A stretch of 64,000 nt of DNA from JAPPLB01 sp965218555 (GTDB taxonomy: Bacteria > Acidobacteriota > Terriglobia > Bryobacterales > UBA6623): assembly GCA_965218555.1 (NCBI GenBank), contig OZ244625.1, positions 4,712,001 through 4,776,000 of the forward strand, read 5' to 3'. Positions 54,379-63,374 of this stretch are shown piece by piece. How positions within the stretch are numbered: the first letter of the stretch is position 1; every line of letters starts with the position of its first letter. The notes under the pieces were generated by a model, which searched no databases, was not told where the DNA came from, and saw nothing but the letters and a program-made list of their open reading frames with translations. A program made the translations under genes and the position numbers.

Positions 54379-54960
54379 GTGTCTGAACACCACTTGCTCC
54401 GCCTTGCCGCGTTTTTCATCGTCGGTATTGTCTCTCGCTGGATTACGTGACGGCTGAATCCTCCTTTGACCTCGCACCTGCCGATCTGCGGCATTGTAGC
54501 GGGCTCAACGACGGGCTTTCTCAGGCCGGATAAGCTCTTCAGCGACCTTCTGCTGACAATGATGTCCCTTTCGATGGCTGTCATTCCTTTTGAAGGTGGG
54601 CTGAGTCTGAGTATTCGAGACCTTGTGAGGTCGACGGGGTCGTCACATGCCTCTCACATCGGCGGTGATGCACGGGACCTCTGCTTGGAATGGATGCTGG
54701 CCGTTCTGTTTGGGGCCATCCTGTTCGTGACCGGCTCCGCTCCACAGTCATCATTCCTCTGTTCCGTCACGTCCCGCCTGGCTCCCGTGGCATTGTAGCT
54801 GCGGTCTCGTCGATCTTTGCCGCGCGGCTGGTTAAGTTTGGTTACGAGAAAGGGGAAAGGCTCGTGCCGCTGACCTTCGCTGTGATCATCGACACGGTTG
54901 CCGTTTACGTTCTCCAGCTGACCGAAATCGAGCGAGAGGATCTCGTTTCCTTCCCTTCAA
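54379..54960 (+). pseudogene. Relic of a CPA1-type sodium/proton antiporter
   Basis: From GTG 54379 the sequence reads HLLRLAAFFIVGIVSRWIT, then a TGA at 54448 in place of Trp. It continues GIVAGSTTGFLRPDKLFSDL and VIPFEGGLSLSIRDL, the N-terminal membrane part of CPA1/NhaP antiporters. A later frame has FGAILFVTGSA and, shifted, AAVSSIFAARLVKFGYEKGE followed by RLVPLTFAVII, from the middle of the family. Large parts are missing, so it is dead. Confidence 0.75.
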
Positions 54961-55129
54961 TGTCCCCAAAGGTTGGTTAGCTGCGGGGTGAGCATCTGTT
55001 GCGGGGAAAAGCATTGACCCTAAGCATCAAAGAGTCCTTCGGGTTCCCCGCGACCAAACGGCAACATCAGGCAGAGATTCCGCCGTGTCGGCTGCGAATC
55101 GCAGTTACCTGCGCCATTGACAGAGCGGG

Positions 55130-55612
55130 CTATTGCCCTTCGGGATCGGCCTGCTGCATGATCTCGGCCATCCGCCTCTCCAGTTCCTCTGGCGGGACTT
55201 CCTCAACATGGGTCGCAATCGTCCACAGATGGCCGAAGGGATCCTGCAACGTTCCCGACCTATCCCCATAGAACTGGTTCTGTAGCGGCCTGACGATGGT
55301 CGCGCCTGCCTCGACTGCTCGGGCGAACCTCTCGTCGACATTGTCGAAGTAGAGACACAGTGAAACCGTTGAGCCGCCCCTTGACTTCGGTCCCAGGGCG
55401 TCCAACTCCGGGTGTTCGTCTGCAATCATGATTGGCGAGTCGCCGATCACGATTTCCGCATGCCCGATCTTGCTGCCGTCCGGCCATTCGAGCCGCAGCT
55501 TTTCCGTTGCTCCGAAGGCATTCTTATAGAACTTCAGCGCCTCTCTTGCGCCGTCGACGATCAGGTAGGGAGTAACCGTGTGGTACCCATCCGGGACTGT
55601 TTTCACTGCCAT
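55130..55612 (-). CDS. VOC-superfamily protein (PhnB/glyoxalase-like)
   Basis: A 160-residue protein with the two beta-alpha-beta-beta-beta modules of the vicinal-oxygen-chelate fold: YHTVTPYLIVDGAREALKFYKNAFGA and GHAEIVIGDSPIMIADE, then VSLCLYFDNVDERFARAVEAGATIV and FYGDRSGTLQDPFGHLWTIA. The closest group is the PhnB/3-demethylubiquinone-like branch, whose substrates are mostly unknown. It stands alone on the minus strand. The relic of an antiporter is on the left. Confidence 0.88.
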   Translation of the reverse strand: MAVKTVPDGYHTVTPYLIVDGAREALKFYKNAFGATEKLRLEWPDGSKIGHAEIVIGDSPIMIADEHPELDALGPKSRGGSTVSLCLYFDNVDERFARAVEAGATIVRPLQNQFYGDRSGTLQDPFGHLWTIATHVEEVPPEELERRMAEIMQQADPEGQ

Positions 55613-55845
55613 CGAGATATCTTAATCCTAACAGTGCTCCAGATAGGGCGTCAGCCGAGCTTGACTCTTTCATTTTGTGAGCTGACTTTCAGTCGCTCTA
55701 CTAGCCGGGATGTGCCCCTCTGCCGGATGATCTCGGGGTTGTCTGAGCGTCGTCAGGGATTTGGGGTTCAGCCCCGAGCCCACGAGTCGCTGATTGCTCT
55801 GGTGGGCGGTCGGGATTCAGACGAGAACAGGCAAGTCAAGCTGCT

Positions 55846-56505
55846 TCAACGTAGACAAGCCAGATAGTCAGGTAAATCCTTCAGTCTCTCAAGGACCTTC
55901 TGTTGCTGGTACTCCGCGAATTCGTCCCGTGTCGTGTATCCCGTGGTGACTGCGACGAACGGCATGCCCGCACGTCTTGCAGCATCGGCGTCAGTAAGGC
56001 TGTCTCCCACGTAGACAAGTTGCTCGACGTCCAGCGATAGTTTGCGCGAGGCAATCTGAAGCCCGTCGGGATCGGGCTTCCATTTCGACACGTCGTCCCC
56101 GCCGACGATGACCTCGAACAGGTCGAGCAGGCCATCGCGTTCAAGGGTCTCCCGGATGCGGAAGCGGTACTTCGTCGAGACGATACCGAGTCTGTGCCCG
56201 CGCAGGGCAAGTTCGCTGATCGTCTCGGGTACGTCCGGTAGGAACAGCGTCCAGTCGACCATGATCTCGTTCGACCTCGCGCGGAAGTGAGACCGGAACT
56301 CCTCGACCTGATCGGTTCCGTCTTGGCCCGATAGAACGCGGAACGTCTCCGGAAGGGAAAGACCGATGGTGCGCCGCACTACTTCGGCCGGCATAGCCGG
56401 CAGCTTCAGCTTCTCAAAAGCCACGCGAACGCACTCCACGACGGCGTCGGAGGAGTCCGCCAAGGTGTAATCGAAGTCGAACAGGATGCCGGTTGGGGCC
56501 GCCAT
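55846..56505 (-). CDS. HAD-superfamily phosphatase (phosphoglycolate-phosphatase-like)
   Basis: A protein of about 219 residues with motif I LFDFDYTLADSS, motif II VSTKYR, a Lys in KWKPDPDGL and motif IV VYVGDSLTDADAARRAG. The small helical cap fits the Gph/PgmB branch. It would remove phosphate from small metabolites such as 2-phosphoglycolate. ATG 56505 (MAAPTGIL) is chosen; 56508 is one codon earlier. Confidence 0.88.
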   Translation of the reverse strand: MAAPTGILFDFDYTLADSSDAVVECVRVAFEKLKLPAMPAEVVRRTIGLSLPETFRVLSGQDGTDQVEEFRSHFRARSNEIMVDWTLFLPDVPETISELALRGHRLGIVSTKYRFRIRETLERDGLLDLFEVIVGGDDVSKWKPDPDGLQIASRKLSLDVEQLVYVGDSLTDADAARRAGMPFVAVTTGYTTRDEFAEYQQQKVLERLKDLPDYLACLR

Positions 56506-56566
56506 CACTCATCGTAAGACGGAGAAGCGTCAGCGGGCGGGGCGTCCTCTATAATGACGGGTCCTC

Positions 56567-56836
56567 ATGTCGAAACCCGCTCTGGTAGGACTCGTGTTCG
56601 GGCTCGTTGTGCTCGGTGTGCTGATCTACTCGACCGTAGGCTTGAGTCAGTATGCCTGTGAGGTGTGTATTACCTACAACGGCCAGCAGAACTGCTCGAC
56701 CTCTTCGGCGCCGACAGAAGAAGAAGCTGTCCGTACGGCCACGGACGTTGCATGTGCGCCGATCTCCTCGGGGATGACGGAGAGCATTCAGTGTTCCAAC
56801 ACGCCTCCCGACAGCATTGATTGCGGACGCAAGTAG
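56567..56836 (+). CDS. Small membrane-anchored cysteine-containing protein
   Basis: An 89-residue protein with one N-terminal hydrophobic segment (LVGLVFGLVVLGVLIYSTVGL). A short external domain follows with cysteines in YACEVCITYNGQQNCS, VACAPI, IQCSN and IDCGRK, spaced for disulfides. It is divergently oriented from the HAD gene, about 60 bases away. No family is recognised; the transmembrane or signal-anchor topology suggests exposure to the periplasm. Confidence 0.6.
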   Translation: MSKPALVGLVFGLVVLGVLIYSTVGLSQYACEVCITYNGQQNCSTSSAPTEEEAVRTATDVACAPISSGMTESIQCSNTPPDSIDCGRK

Positions 56837-57153
56837 CTGAGTTTCCGCGCATGGCGGCTCGGTTGCGTCGCTCACACCGGCGCTTCTATTGCTTGGTCAA
56901 GTCGGTATGGACACCAGGATCGTGTCGATCCCCGAAAACCTCTCAAGCAGGAACGGTGGCGAGAAACGGAAGGATTATAGTTCAGTGTGCCGGAGGTGAA
57001 CCCGTTCTGATCCCCAACAGCCCTTAGTAAACGTCACGCGGGCGGCGTTCCATGCCCTCGGCTGATGGCGGATTGCCCGGTCGCTCCGGGAACGCAGCGC
57101 CAAGCGGCCAAAGAAGCCGGTCACCCTTTCTACGAGACTTGCTCCGCGAGCTG
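56837..57153 (-). other. Gap holding a possible extension of the M48 gene
   Basis: About 320 bases. On the minus strand a frame (57160-57024) adjoining the end of the M48 protease reads KGDRLLWPLGAAFPERPG and then MERRPRDVY before a stop. If a frameshift is present near 57160 this could be the true tail of that protein. Nothing else is seen. Confidence 0.3.
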
Positions 57154-58179
57154 CTAAACGCCGTCGGCCAATACATCGTACTTCCGCTTAAGCTTCGGCC
57201 GCTCGTCCTCTTCCTGGTCGTCGGGGATCGGCTCGGCGTCGACCAGGATCTCATCGTCCGGAGCGCGCCGCTTGAGCGTTGGGCGGTTGGGGTCTTTCGC
57301 CTGTCGGCGAGCGCTCGACATCACGTGAATCAGTTCGTCCTTTACGCGACTGAACTCGCTGCCGCCCAGCGCATATTCGGATCGGTCCGGCAGAATCTGA
57401 TCGATCGCCTCCTGAGCCAGCTTGATCCGCTTCTCCGTCAGCGGGTGGCTTCGGAACAGCGCGGAGAAGCCGCCGCCGTCTTTTTTCTTTTTCTGCGATT
57501 GGAGCCGCTCGAAGAAGGTAATCATCGCCGTTGGGTCGTAGCCGGACTTCCAGAGGTATTGAATCCCGAGCAAATCGGCTTCCTTCTCGAAGTTCCGCGA
57601 GAACTTCAGGAAGGTGACAGGAATGATGAAATTGGCCGCCTGCTTAATCCCGTATGCCGCCCAGCCGCCTCCGAGGAAGATCAACGGAATCGTCGCCAGA
57701 TTCGCAATCTGACCTTTGGATGCTTGCCGCGTGCCGTGGCGGGCCGCGATGTGGGCAATCTCGTGTGCCATCACACCGGCCAACTCCGCCTCGCTATCCG
57801 CTAGGCGAACCAGACCGGTATTGACGAAAAAGTAACCCCCGGGCAGCGCGAAGGCGTTCACTTCGTTGCTATCGATAACCTTCACGTAAAGCGGAACCTC
57901 GAGGTCCGAGTTCCGCGCAATATTCTGTGCAACGCGATTGACATACTCGCTGATCACTGGGTCATCGACGATCTTCGAGTGGCGCTCGACGTCCTCGGCA
58001 AGCTGCTTGCCAAGAGCAATCTCCTTTTCGAGCGAGTAAAAGTTGACAGCGCCGTCAACGTCCCTTTCACCAATCGCCGATACATCGTGCTTCGCATTTT
58101 TGCCGGGGTCGAAGTCAGCCAGACCACTGGACGGAAACGCCAACAGCGATACCAGCAAAATCGTGATGAGCCTGCGCAT
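57154..58179 (-). CDS. M48-family metalloprotease (BepA/LoiP-like)
   Basis: A 341-residue protein with a signal peptide (LITILLVSLLAFPSSGLA). The zinc site is MAHEIAHIAARHG (HExxH), with the third ligand Glu in NFEKEADLLGIQYL. Conserved PGGYFFVNTGLVRLAD and RSHPLTEKRIKLAQ segments also fit the periplasmic M48B/BepA group, which degrades misfolded outer-membrane proteins. The usual TPR repeats of BepA are absent, and a basic tail (KLKRKYDVL) ends the protein. Confidence 0.9.
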   Translation of the reverse strand: MRRLITILLVSLLAFPSSGLADFDPGKNAKHDVSAIGERDVDGAVNFYSLEKEIALGKQLAEDVERHSKIVDDPVISEYVNRVAQNIARNSDLEVPLYVKVIDSNEVNAFALPGGYFFVNTGLVRLADSEAELAGVMAHEIAHIAARHGTRQASKGQIANLATIPLIFLGGGWAAYGIKQAANFIIPVTFLKFSRNFEKEADLLGIQYLWKSGYDPTAMITFFERLQSQKKKKDGGGFSALFRSHPLTEKRIKLAQEAIDQILPDRSEYALGGSEFSRVKDELIHVMSSARRQAKDPNRPTLKRRAPDDEILVDAEPIPDDQEEDERPKLKRKYDVLADGV

Positions 58180-58610
58180 CTCTTAAACCCTCCTCATGGG
58201 GATCACCTGTCCTGATGCTCTATGGGACGTAAGCGCTGTGAATTCCGGTACAACTTTCGAAGCGACCCAGCTCATCAAGCCGTTGTGTGGCATTGACGGG
58301 GAGACGGTTGGAACGTTTGGTGAACCGAGCATTGCGTGTGGAACTCAGAATAGGAGCCGATCCCGTTTACGCTGACGTTCTTCGGCCGTGACGAGCAGCT
58401 GAAGCTCCCGTGTGGAACGGAGACACCTTGAAACACGCTAACGCTGGCCCATCGATCCATAGCCAAGACATCAAGGAACCTTCTCCTTTTTCAGAGCCGT
58501 CCAGCGCTCGCTTCCTGTGTTTGTCTCGTTTGGTTCGTTGTTCTCAGCTTCCACAACTCCTATTATATTTGTGCTTCCATGAATCCACGCCCAAAGAACC
58601 GAGGCCTGTC
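58180..58610. other. Divergent gap between the M48 protease and the sialidase genes
   Basis: About 430 bases with no gene I can support. The right part in front of 58611 is AT-richer (TCCTATTATATTTGTGC near 58558) and could hold the promoter of the sialidase gene, but no -35 box is convincing. Confidence 0.4.
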
Positions 58611-59798
58611 ATGAACCGTAGTATCAACCGCCGTCGATGGCTTCAGCATGCTCCCACCGCGTTAGCGACTCCTCTCTTGCTCGGCGGCACTGCAGCCGCA
58701 AGCGCCGCCGGCCGGGCCTTCTCGGCTCACGGACTCAACGGCTGTCAACTACTACCGGGTGCGGAGTTCTACGTCGGCATCGACAACAAGGGCCTCTGGC
58801 CGAATCTCACGAAACTCCCCAGCGGCGAACTGGCGGCTGCCGTATACAACCATCCAAGTCATGGCTACGGCAGTAACAGTGATGTCGAGCTTTGGATCAG
58901 CAAAGACGGCGGCGTGAGCTGGAGTTTCCGCAGCCAGATCACCGACCATCCGGAGGAGCCCAACGCGATCCGGATGAATCACGCTGTGGGCTTGAACGCC
59001 GCCGGCGAGCTTGTTGCTCTCGTCAGCGGTTACCACGAGGGGCAAAAGAAGCCTTTTCTGCCAACGCAGTGCTGCATTTCCAAGGACCAGGGACGCACGT
59101 GGCAACGTACCCTGCTCGATCTAAGCGAGGTGCCGCATGGCGACATCCTTCTGCTTCCCGACGGACGACTCGTTTGCCCGACCTATATTGGCGTCAGCAC
59201 GCAACCGAGACGCTCTCGTTCGGCTGTCTATTTCAGCGGCGACGACGGCCGGACCTGGGATCATCCACGCCGGATCACCACCGGCGCCGGCGAAACTTTT
59301 GTTCTACGCCGTGGTGACGGCGCCTGGTTGGCAGTGGCGCGGACCAACTGCATCGACAGGATGGACGGCGTACTGCCGCACGGTTCCGGCGAAGTCCTGC
59401 TCAGATCGAAGGACGAAGGCCGGTCCTGGTCCGAACCGAAGCTGCTCTCGCCGCAAGGCCAGGAGAACGCCCACCTGCTCGAGCTATCTGACGGCCGCCT
59501 GCTGTGCTCCTTCACGAGCCGCATTCCCGGTCTGTTCGGCATCGTGCTTCGAATGAGCAGCAACGGCGGTGATACCTGGTCGTATCCTGTAATACTGCTC
59601 TCCACGCCAGCCTACGACTGGCACAAAACGGACGCCGGTTACCCATCAAGCGTTCAACTCGATGATGGGACGATTGTCACCGCGTATTACTTCGGGCCTA
59701 CAAAGCCGAAGTGGGCCGCGCATGGCCTGCCGTGGCACCAGCGATATCACATGGGTGTCGCCCGCTGGGACTTGTCAATGTGGCCAGAGGGCGTGTAA
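58611..59798 (+). CDS. Tat-exported sialidase-like (BNR/Asp-box) protein
   Basis: About 395 residues started at 58611 because a Tat-type signal follows (NRRRWLQHAPTALATPLLLGG). Repeated Asp boxes are visible (SKDGGVSW, SKDQGRTW, SGDDGRTW, SKDEGRSW, SNGGDTW), marking a six-bladed propeller of the exo-alpha-sialidase/BNR family. Conserved arginines (such as IRMNHAVGL) could bind a carboxylated sugar. Whether it cleaves sialic acid or another glycan is open. It suits the sulfatases, deacetylase and lectin in the same window. Confidence 0.85.
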   Translation: MNRSINRRRWLQHAPTALATPLLLGGTAAASAAGRAFSAHGLNGCQLLPGAEFYVGIDNKGLWPNLTKLPSGELAAAVYNHPSHGYGSNSDVELWISKDGGVSWSFRSQITDHPEEPNAIRMNHAVGLNAAGELVALVSGYHEGQKKPFLPTQCCISKDQGRTWQRTLLDLSEVPHGDILLLPDGRLVCPTYIGVSTQPRRSRSAVYFSGDDGRTWDHPRRITTGAGETFVLRRGDGAWLAVARTNCIDRMDGVLPHGSGEVLLRSKDEGRSWSEPKLLSPQGQENAHLLELSDGRLLCSFTSRIPGLFGIVLRMSSNGGDTWSYPVILLSTPAYDWHKTDAGYPSSVQLDDGTIVTAYYFGPTKPKWAAHGLPWHQRYHMGVARWDLSMWPEGV

Positions 59799-60386
59799 CG
59801 CTGATTTTACGTCCAACACTCTTGAACCTAACGGTCGGTGAACTCCAGCGACATTGCCAGGACAGAAGGTTGATGGGAAACCTTCGTCCAGGTTGAGGAA
59901 CCCTGGTCAACTCCTCCGGAACCGGCGCGTTCTTTGTTGCCGAGACAGTCTCATTCAGCTCAGACCATTCCGCTCCGTCGAATGGCTTGCATTCCAGAAT
60001 TCTGGAGGTCTCTGGATCACATGGTTATGTGCCTCCCAAACACCGGACACGACCGCAAGGAGACAAGCAGCACGGTGACCAGGAGAAAGCTGCCGGAAAG
60101 CCGCAGGATCCGCCTAGCAACTGAATGCCCCGGCAACACTGGCGCCACTACCGTTTTCCTGCCCCAGAATCGTCCTCGCTGACAGCCCTGGGGGGGCCGT
60201 GCGCCTGGCAGTTCGGTCCGGCCTCCTCGCATCAGGGAGTAAAGGCCGTGATTCGTGTCTCGTGACTCGTGTTTCATGATGCGTGGCGCGGGCGGCGGCT
60301 TTCGGCAAAAGGCCTACGGCTCGGCGGGGAGGGAAAAGCCGTGATGCGAGACTGGATGATTACGGCCATTAGCAGGAGGAGTTGAG
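59799..60386. other. Gap with a degenerate CGTGATTCGTG-type repeat
   Basis: About 590 bases without a convincing gene. At about 60246-60289 short imperfect units CGTGATTCGTG / CGTGACTCGTG / CATGATGCGTGG follow one another. The last 20 bases carry an AGGAGG site for the small gene at 60387. Confidence 0.5.
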
Positions 60387-60563
60387 ATGTCAAAACACTG
60401 TGCTTTGCTGCTTTCTGTTGCCCTGCTGCTGGTTTCCACGGGCCGCGCAGAGACCGTTGTCGTGCGGGCCGACCGCAGGGCCGTGCTGGTTGAGTTGGAT
60501 GAGAGCACGGCGAAGAAGCCGCCGGTACCGTGGCAGGCGGCACGGCCTTCCCCGGTAAAGTAG
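60387..60563 (+). CDS. Small exported peptide of unknown function
   Basis: A 58-residue protein (MSKHCALLLSVALLLVSTGRA as the signal peptide). The mature part is about 37 residues, ending PPVPWQAARPSPVK. AGGAGG at 60374-60379 is placed correctly upstream. No family is recognised. A signal peptide, good Shine-Dalgarno and clean frame suggest that it is real. Confidence 0.5.
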   Translation: MSKHCALLLSVALLLVSTGRAETVVVRADRRAVLVELDESTAKKPPVPWQAARPSPVK

Positions 60564-60702
60564 GAGAGCGCCCCGTTTCCCGTCGAAGCCACTGCCGGGC
60601 AGCCGGATGCAACCTATACTGTCAACAATGGAAAGGGTGAGGCGAAATGCCGGTGGGCTGTTGCGGACTGCCTTTGGGGCGGGCCCAACAGGAGGTGTTG
60701 AC

Positions 60703-61214
60703 ATGCGACTCGTGTTCCTGATCGGACGGATAGGTACCGGCCTTGGCTTGATGGTTTCCCTGGCTTGGCTGGGGCCGGGGCTTCGTGCCGCGGAACGTTG
60801 GCAAGACTGGAGCCGGGTTCAGGCATTGCCGGCCAGAGAATAGTCGTCAAGCCTTTCAAGGGAATGGACCCCAAGGTGGTAGGCACTTACGTTTCAAGCG
60901 ATGCCGGCCATCTCGTTGTCAGAAGGGGAAACGGCCAAGCTGTCAGCATTCCCAAGGATCATATTCGCGTGGTCTTAGGGCAACGACGTCAACGCCACAC
61001 CGTCGTGATTGGGGCGGTTGCCGGGTCCGTTCTCATGGCTTTATTGCCCAGTAGATTGAATTTAGACATGCCTCATGACGAGTTAGTTTTCGGGGCGGCC
61101 GGAGCCGGACTCGGTGCTCTAGGTGGCCTTGCAGTCCGAGCTATCGGAATGAAAATAAATCCTGTTGTCTATAAAGTCAAGAAACAGGACCCTGGTGCGA
61201 CCAAGACTCGGTGA
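60703..61214 (+). pseudogene. Exported membrane-linked protein gene, frameshifted
   Basis: An AGGAGG (60690-60695) precedes ATG 60703 and the signal-like MRLVFLIGRIGTGLGLMVSL. The frame reads ERWQDWSRVQALPA and ends at 60843. A second frame from about 60835 goes on with RIVVKPFKGMDPKVVGTYVS, VVIGAVAGSVLMALLP and GLGALGGLAVRAIG, which looks like the rest of one protein with an SH3-like domain and glycine-rich membrane segments. A one- or two-base indel near 60838 would unite them. Family unknown. Confidence 0.55.
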
Positions 61215-61408
61215 AGCATCATCGATATCTTCTGCCGGGCAGGGCTTTACTGCTCCCAGGTCGTGACATAAAAAACGAACGGAACCCGGACCAAACATAG
61301 GAGCCCCCGGAACGCGGAGAGCAGCCCTGGCGACTGGGCCCGACTTGCCGGCCGGCGTGAGGTCGAGACAGCCTCCTGCGGCATGGGTCCGGTAATCTCA
61401 GAGCAGTG

Positions 61409-62236
61409 ATGAGACTGACCTTCTCGGCGACGATCTGGTGCATGGCCCTGGCGGTCTCGGCGACGGTGGCGTCCGCCGCGAAGCTGAAGCCGGAGACGGT
61501 TCGCGCCTTCGATCGCTACGTGCAGTTGACCGAGGCGCGCATGCAGGCGGAGATCGACGGCCGGACCGGATTCCTGTGGCTCGACCGCCTCTCCGAAGCC
61601 GACCGGGAGGAGGTGCTCGCCCGGCTCCGATCCGGCGAGATCGTCATCGAGCAGCTCGAGACGCGGGACGGCGGAGACGAGGTCGAAATCCCGTCCGGCA
61701 TGGTGCACCACTGGATCGGCACCGTCCTCATTCCCGGCGTCACCCTCGATCGGGCGATCGCGATGATGCAGGACTACGACCGCTACCCCGAGATCTACGC
61801 GCCCGACGTGCAAGCCTCGGCGGTCCGTGCGCGGGAGGACAACCGCTTCGAGGTCTACCTGCGGCTGTATACCAAGAAGGTCCTGACGTGGGTGGCCGAG
61901 ACGGAGCATCGCGTGGAGTTCGTCGCGGTCGACGACAGGCGCATGCACGTGCCGAGCCGCAGCACACGAATCCTGGAGATCGAGCATCTGGACACACCAC
62001 GGGAACGCACGAGACCCGAAGGGAACGACCGCGGGCTCGCGTGGCGGCTGAACAACTACTGCTCGTTCGAGGAACGAGACGAGGGAACCTTCATGCAGTG
62101 CGAAGCGATCAGCCTCACCCTGGGGGTCCCACCCCTTCTCGAAGCCATTATCCGGCCGTTCTTGATGGCTGTGCCCCGGGAGAAGGTGACCCTGACTCTG
62201 GAGGCGTCCCGGCGCTGGCTCACGGCCGGCTCGTGA
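61409..62236 (+). CDS. Exported START/polyketide-cyclase-like domain protein
   Basis: About 275 residues with a signal peptide (LTFSATIWCMALAVSATVASA). ATG 61409 is preferred to GTG 61406. The fold pattern includes the segment HHWIGTVLIPGVTLDRAIAM, then DYDRYPEIYAPDVQASAV and RLYTKKVLTWVAETEHRVEF, like START/SRPBCC proteins that bind lipids or polyketides. A helical N-terminal region of about 70 residues precedes it. Ligand unknown. Confidence 0.6.
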   Translation: MRLTFSATIWCMALAVSATVASAAKLKPETVRAFDRYVQLTEARMQAEIDGRTGFLWLDRLSEADREEVLARLRSGEIVIEQLETRDGGDEVEIPSGMVHHWIGTVLIPGVTLDRAIAMMQDYDRYPEIYAPDVQASAVRAREDNRFEVYLRLYTKKVLTWVAETEHRVEFVAVDDRRMHVPSRSTRILEIEHLDTPRERTRPEGNDRGLAWRLNNYCSFEERDEGTFMQCEAISLTLGVPPLLEAIIRPFLMAVPREKVTLTLEASRRWLTAGS

Positions 62237-62578
62237 CGCCGATCGGTTCAGCCGGGGGGAAGCGGCACGACCGCACGGCCGGCAGAGAACACCAGCGGTG
62301 CTCACGCTGCCGGGTGCGGTTCATTCCCCGCTCAACACGGCGGCGATCTCCCTGTAGTCCGTCATCAAGAGTTCGACTTGCCGTTCGAGCTCGCAGGAGC
62401 TGCTACTGCAAGTCCTCGACCCGTGTCGCGAATCGCTTTATCTTCCTACCACCCACGCTCCAGCTCGCTGGGCGTGAGACCCGGGCGGTGACGGTGCGCC
62501 TCACGGCTTTGCGGGGGATCGAAGGTCACAACCAAACCTGCCTCGACAGCTTTCCTGCCCTGTAAGATAACGCCTGTC
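62237..62578 (-). other. Gap with a short coding remnant on the minus strand
   Basis: About 340 bases. On the minus strand near 62430-62323 the reading RFATRVEDLQ and, in another frame, ELERQVELLMTDYREI then AAVLSGE with a stop look like the end of a coiled-coil protein broken by a frameshift. I recognise no family. The remainder is featureless. Confidence 0.35.
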
Positions 62579-63129
62579 ATGCAAGGTACTTCCCAAGTGC
62601 CGTTGACTCACGACCGGCTGCGAGTGATCACAGCCGATATCACGACACTTGACGTGGACGCCATCGTCAACGCGGCAAATACGAGCTTGCTCGGCGGTGG
62701 TGGCGTGGACGGCGCGATTCACCGCACCGCCGGGCCGGGCCTGCTGGCCGAATGCCGCACGCTGGGTGGGTGCCCGACCGGAGACGCTAAGATCACTGCC
62801 GGATACAACCTCCCTGCTCGACACGTGATCCATGCCGTCGGTCCGGTCTGGCGCGAAAAGGGTCACGGGGCGAGCCTGAGCAGCTCGCCGGATGCTATCG
62901 CCGCGCGATCGAGCTGGTGCAGCAGCACAGCCTGTGCACGGTGGCCTTCGCGGCGATCAGTTGCGGCGTCTACGGCTACCCTCCGGAACAAGCGGCCTCG
63001 ATCGCTATTCGAACGGTGGGACAGTCGCTGGCCGATGCGGCAAACATCGACCGCGTCGACTTCGTCTGCTTCGACCCACGCATCCGGGCGGCGTTCGAAC
63101 GCGCGCTCGGGGCGTCTCATGCTCCCTGA
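62579..63129 (+). pseudogene. Macrodomain (ADP-ribose-binding) protein, frameshifted in a G run
   Basis: An O-acetyl-ADP-ribose deacetylase-type macrodomain: ADITTLDVDAIVNAANTSLL, GGGGVDGAIHRTAGPGLLAEC, PTGDAKITAGYNLPARHVIH and AVGPVW are in the first frame. At a GGGG run (62868-62871) the frame breaks; adding one G leads to EPEQLAGCYRRAIELVQQHS and the typical end VAFAAISCGVYGYPPEQAA. The repaired protein is about 184 residues. Such proteins hydrolyse ADP-ribose esters; YmdB and phage-defence macrodomains are relatives. Confidence 0.85.
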
Positions 63130-63374
63130 GAGGGCCGCTTGAGTGCCTCCAGGGTGTTCATGTCCAGTGGCACGGGATGGCTGATGATCTCGTGAAAAAA
63201 CGCCTCGCCCAGATAGGTCTTGCTCTTCAACAGCACTTGCTCATCAGGCCACTTGGGGTCACACCAGAACTCGGTGCGGTTAGCTGAAACGAACTCACGC
63301 TCATTATTCCTTGCTATATTCTTCACTGGCAAATTCCTTGAAGCCATCCGGCTTCCATCAGTGGAGGATTTCAA
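63117..63374 (-). pseudogene. Fragment of a plasmid replication initiator RepA
   Basis: The minus-strand segment FWCDPKWPDEQVLLKSKTYL then GEAFFHEIISHPVPLDMNTL and EALKRP resembles the middle of the plasmid RepA/DUF initiator family (pattern WDPKxPDQxxLW, LGxxFFxEII, HPVPxDMxxLxALKRSP). It stops right after KRPSQGA, where the family continues with an LGLDLY helix, so the C-terminal half is missing. The frame upstream has no convincing start. It overlaps the macrodomain tail and precedes the LRR gene on the other strand. Confidence 0.55.

Noticed and set aside
60246..60289. CRISPR-like repeat run (CGTGATTCGTG units)
   Set aside because: Units are about 10 bases, imperfect and without spacers; no cas gene is present.
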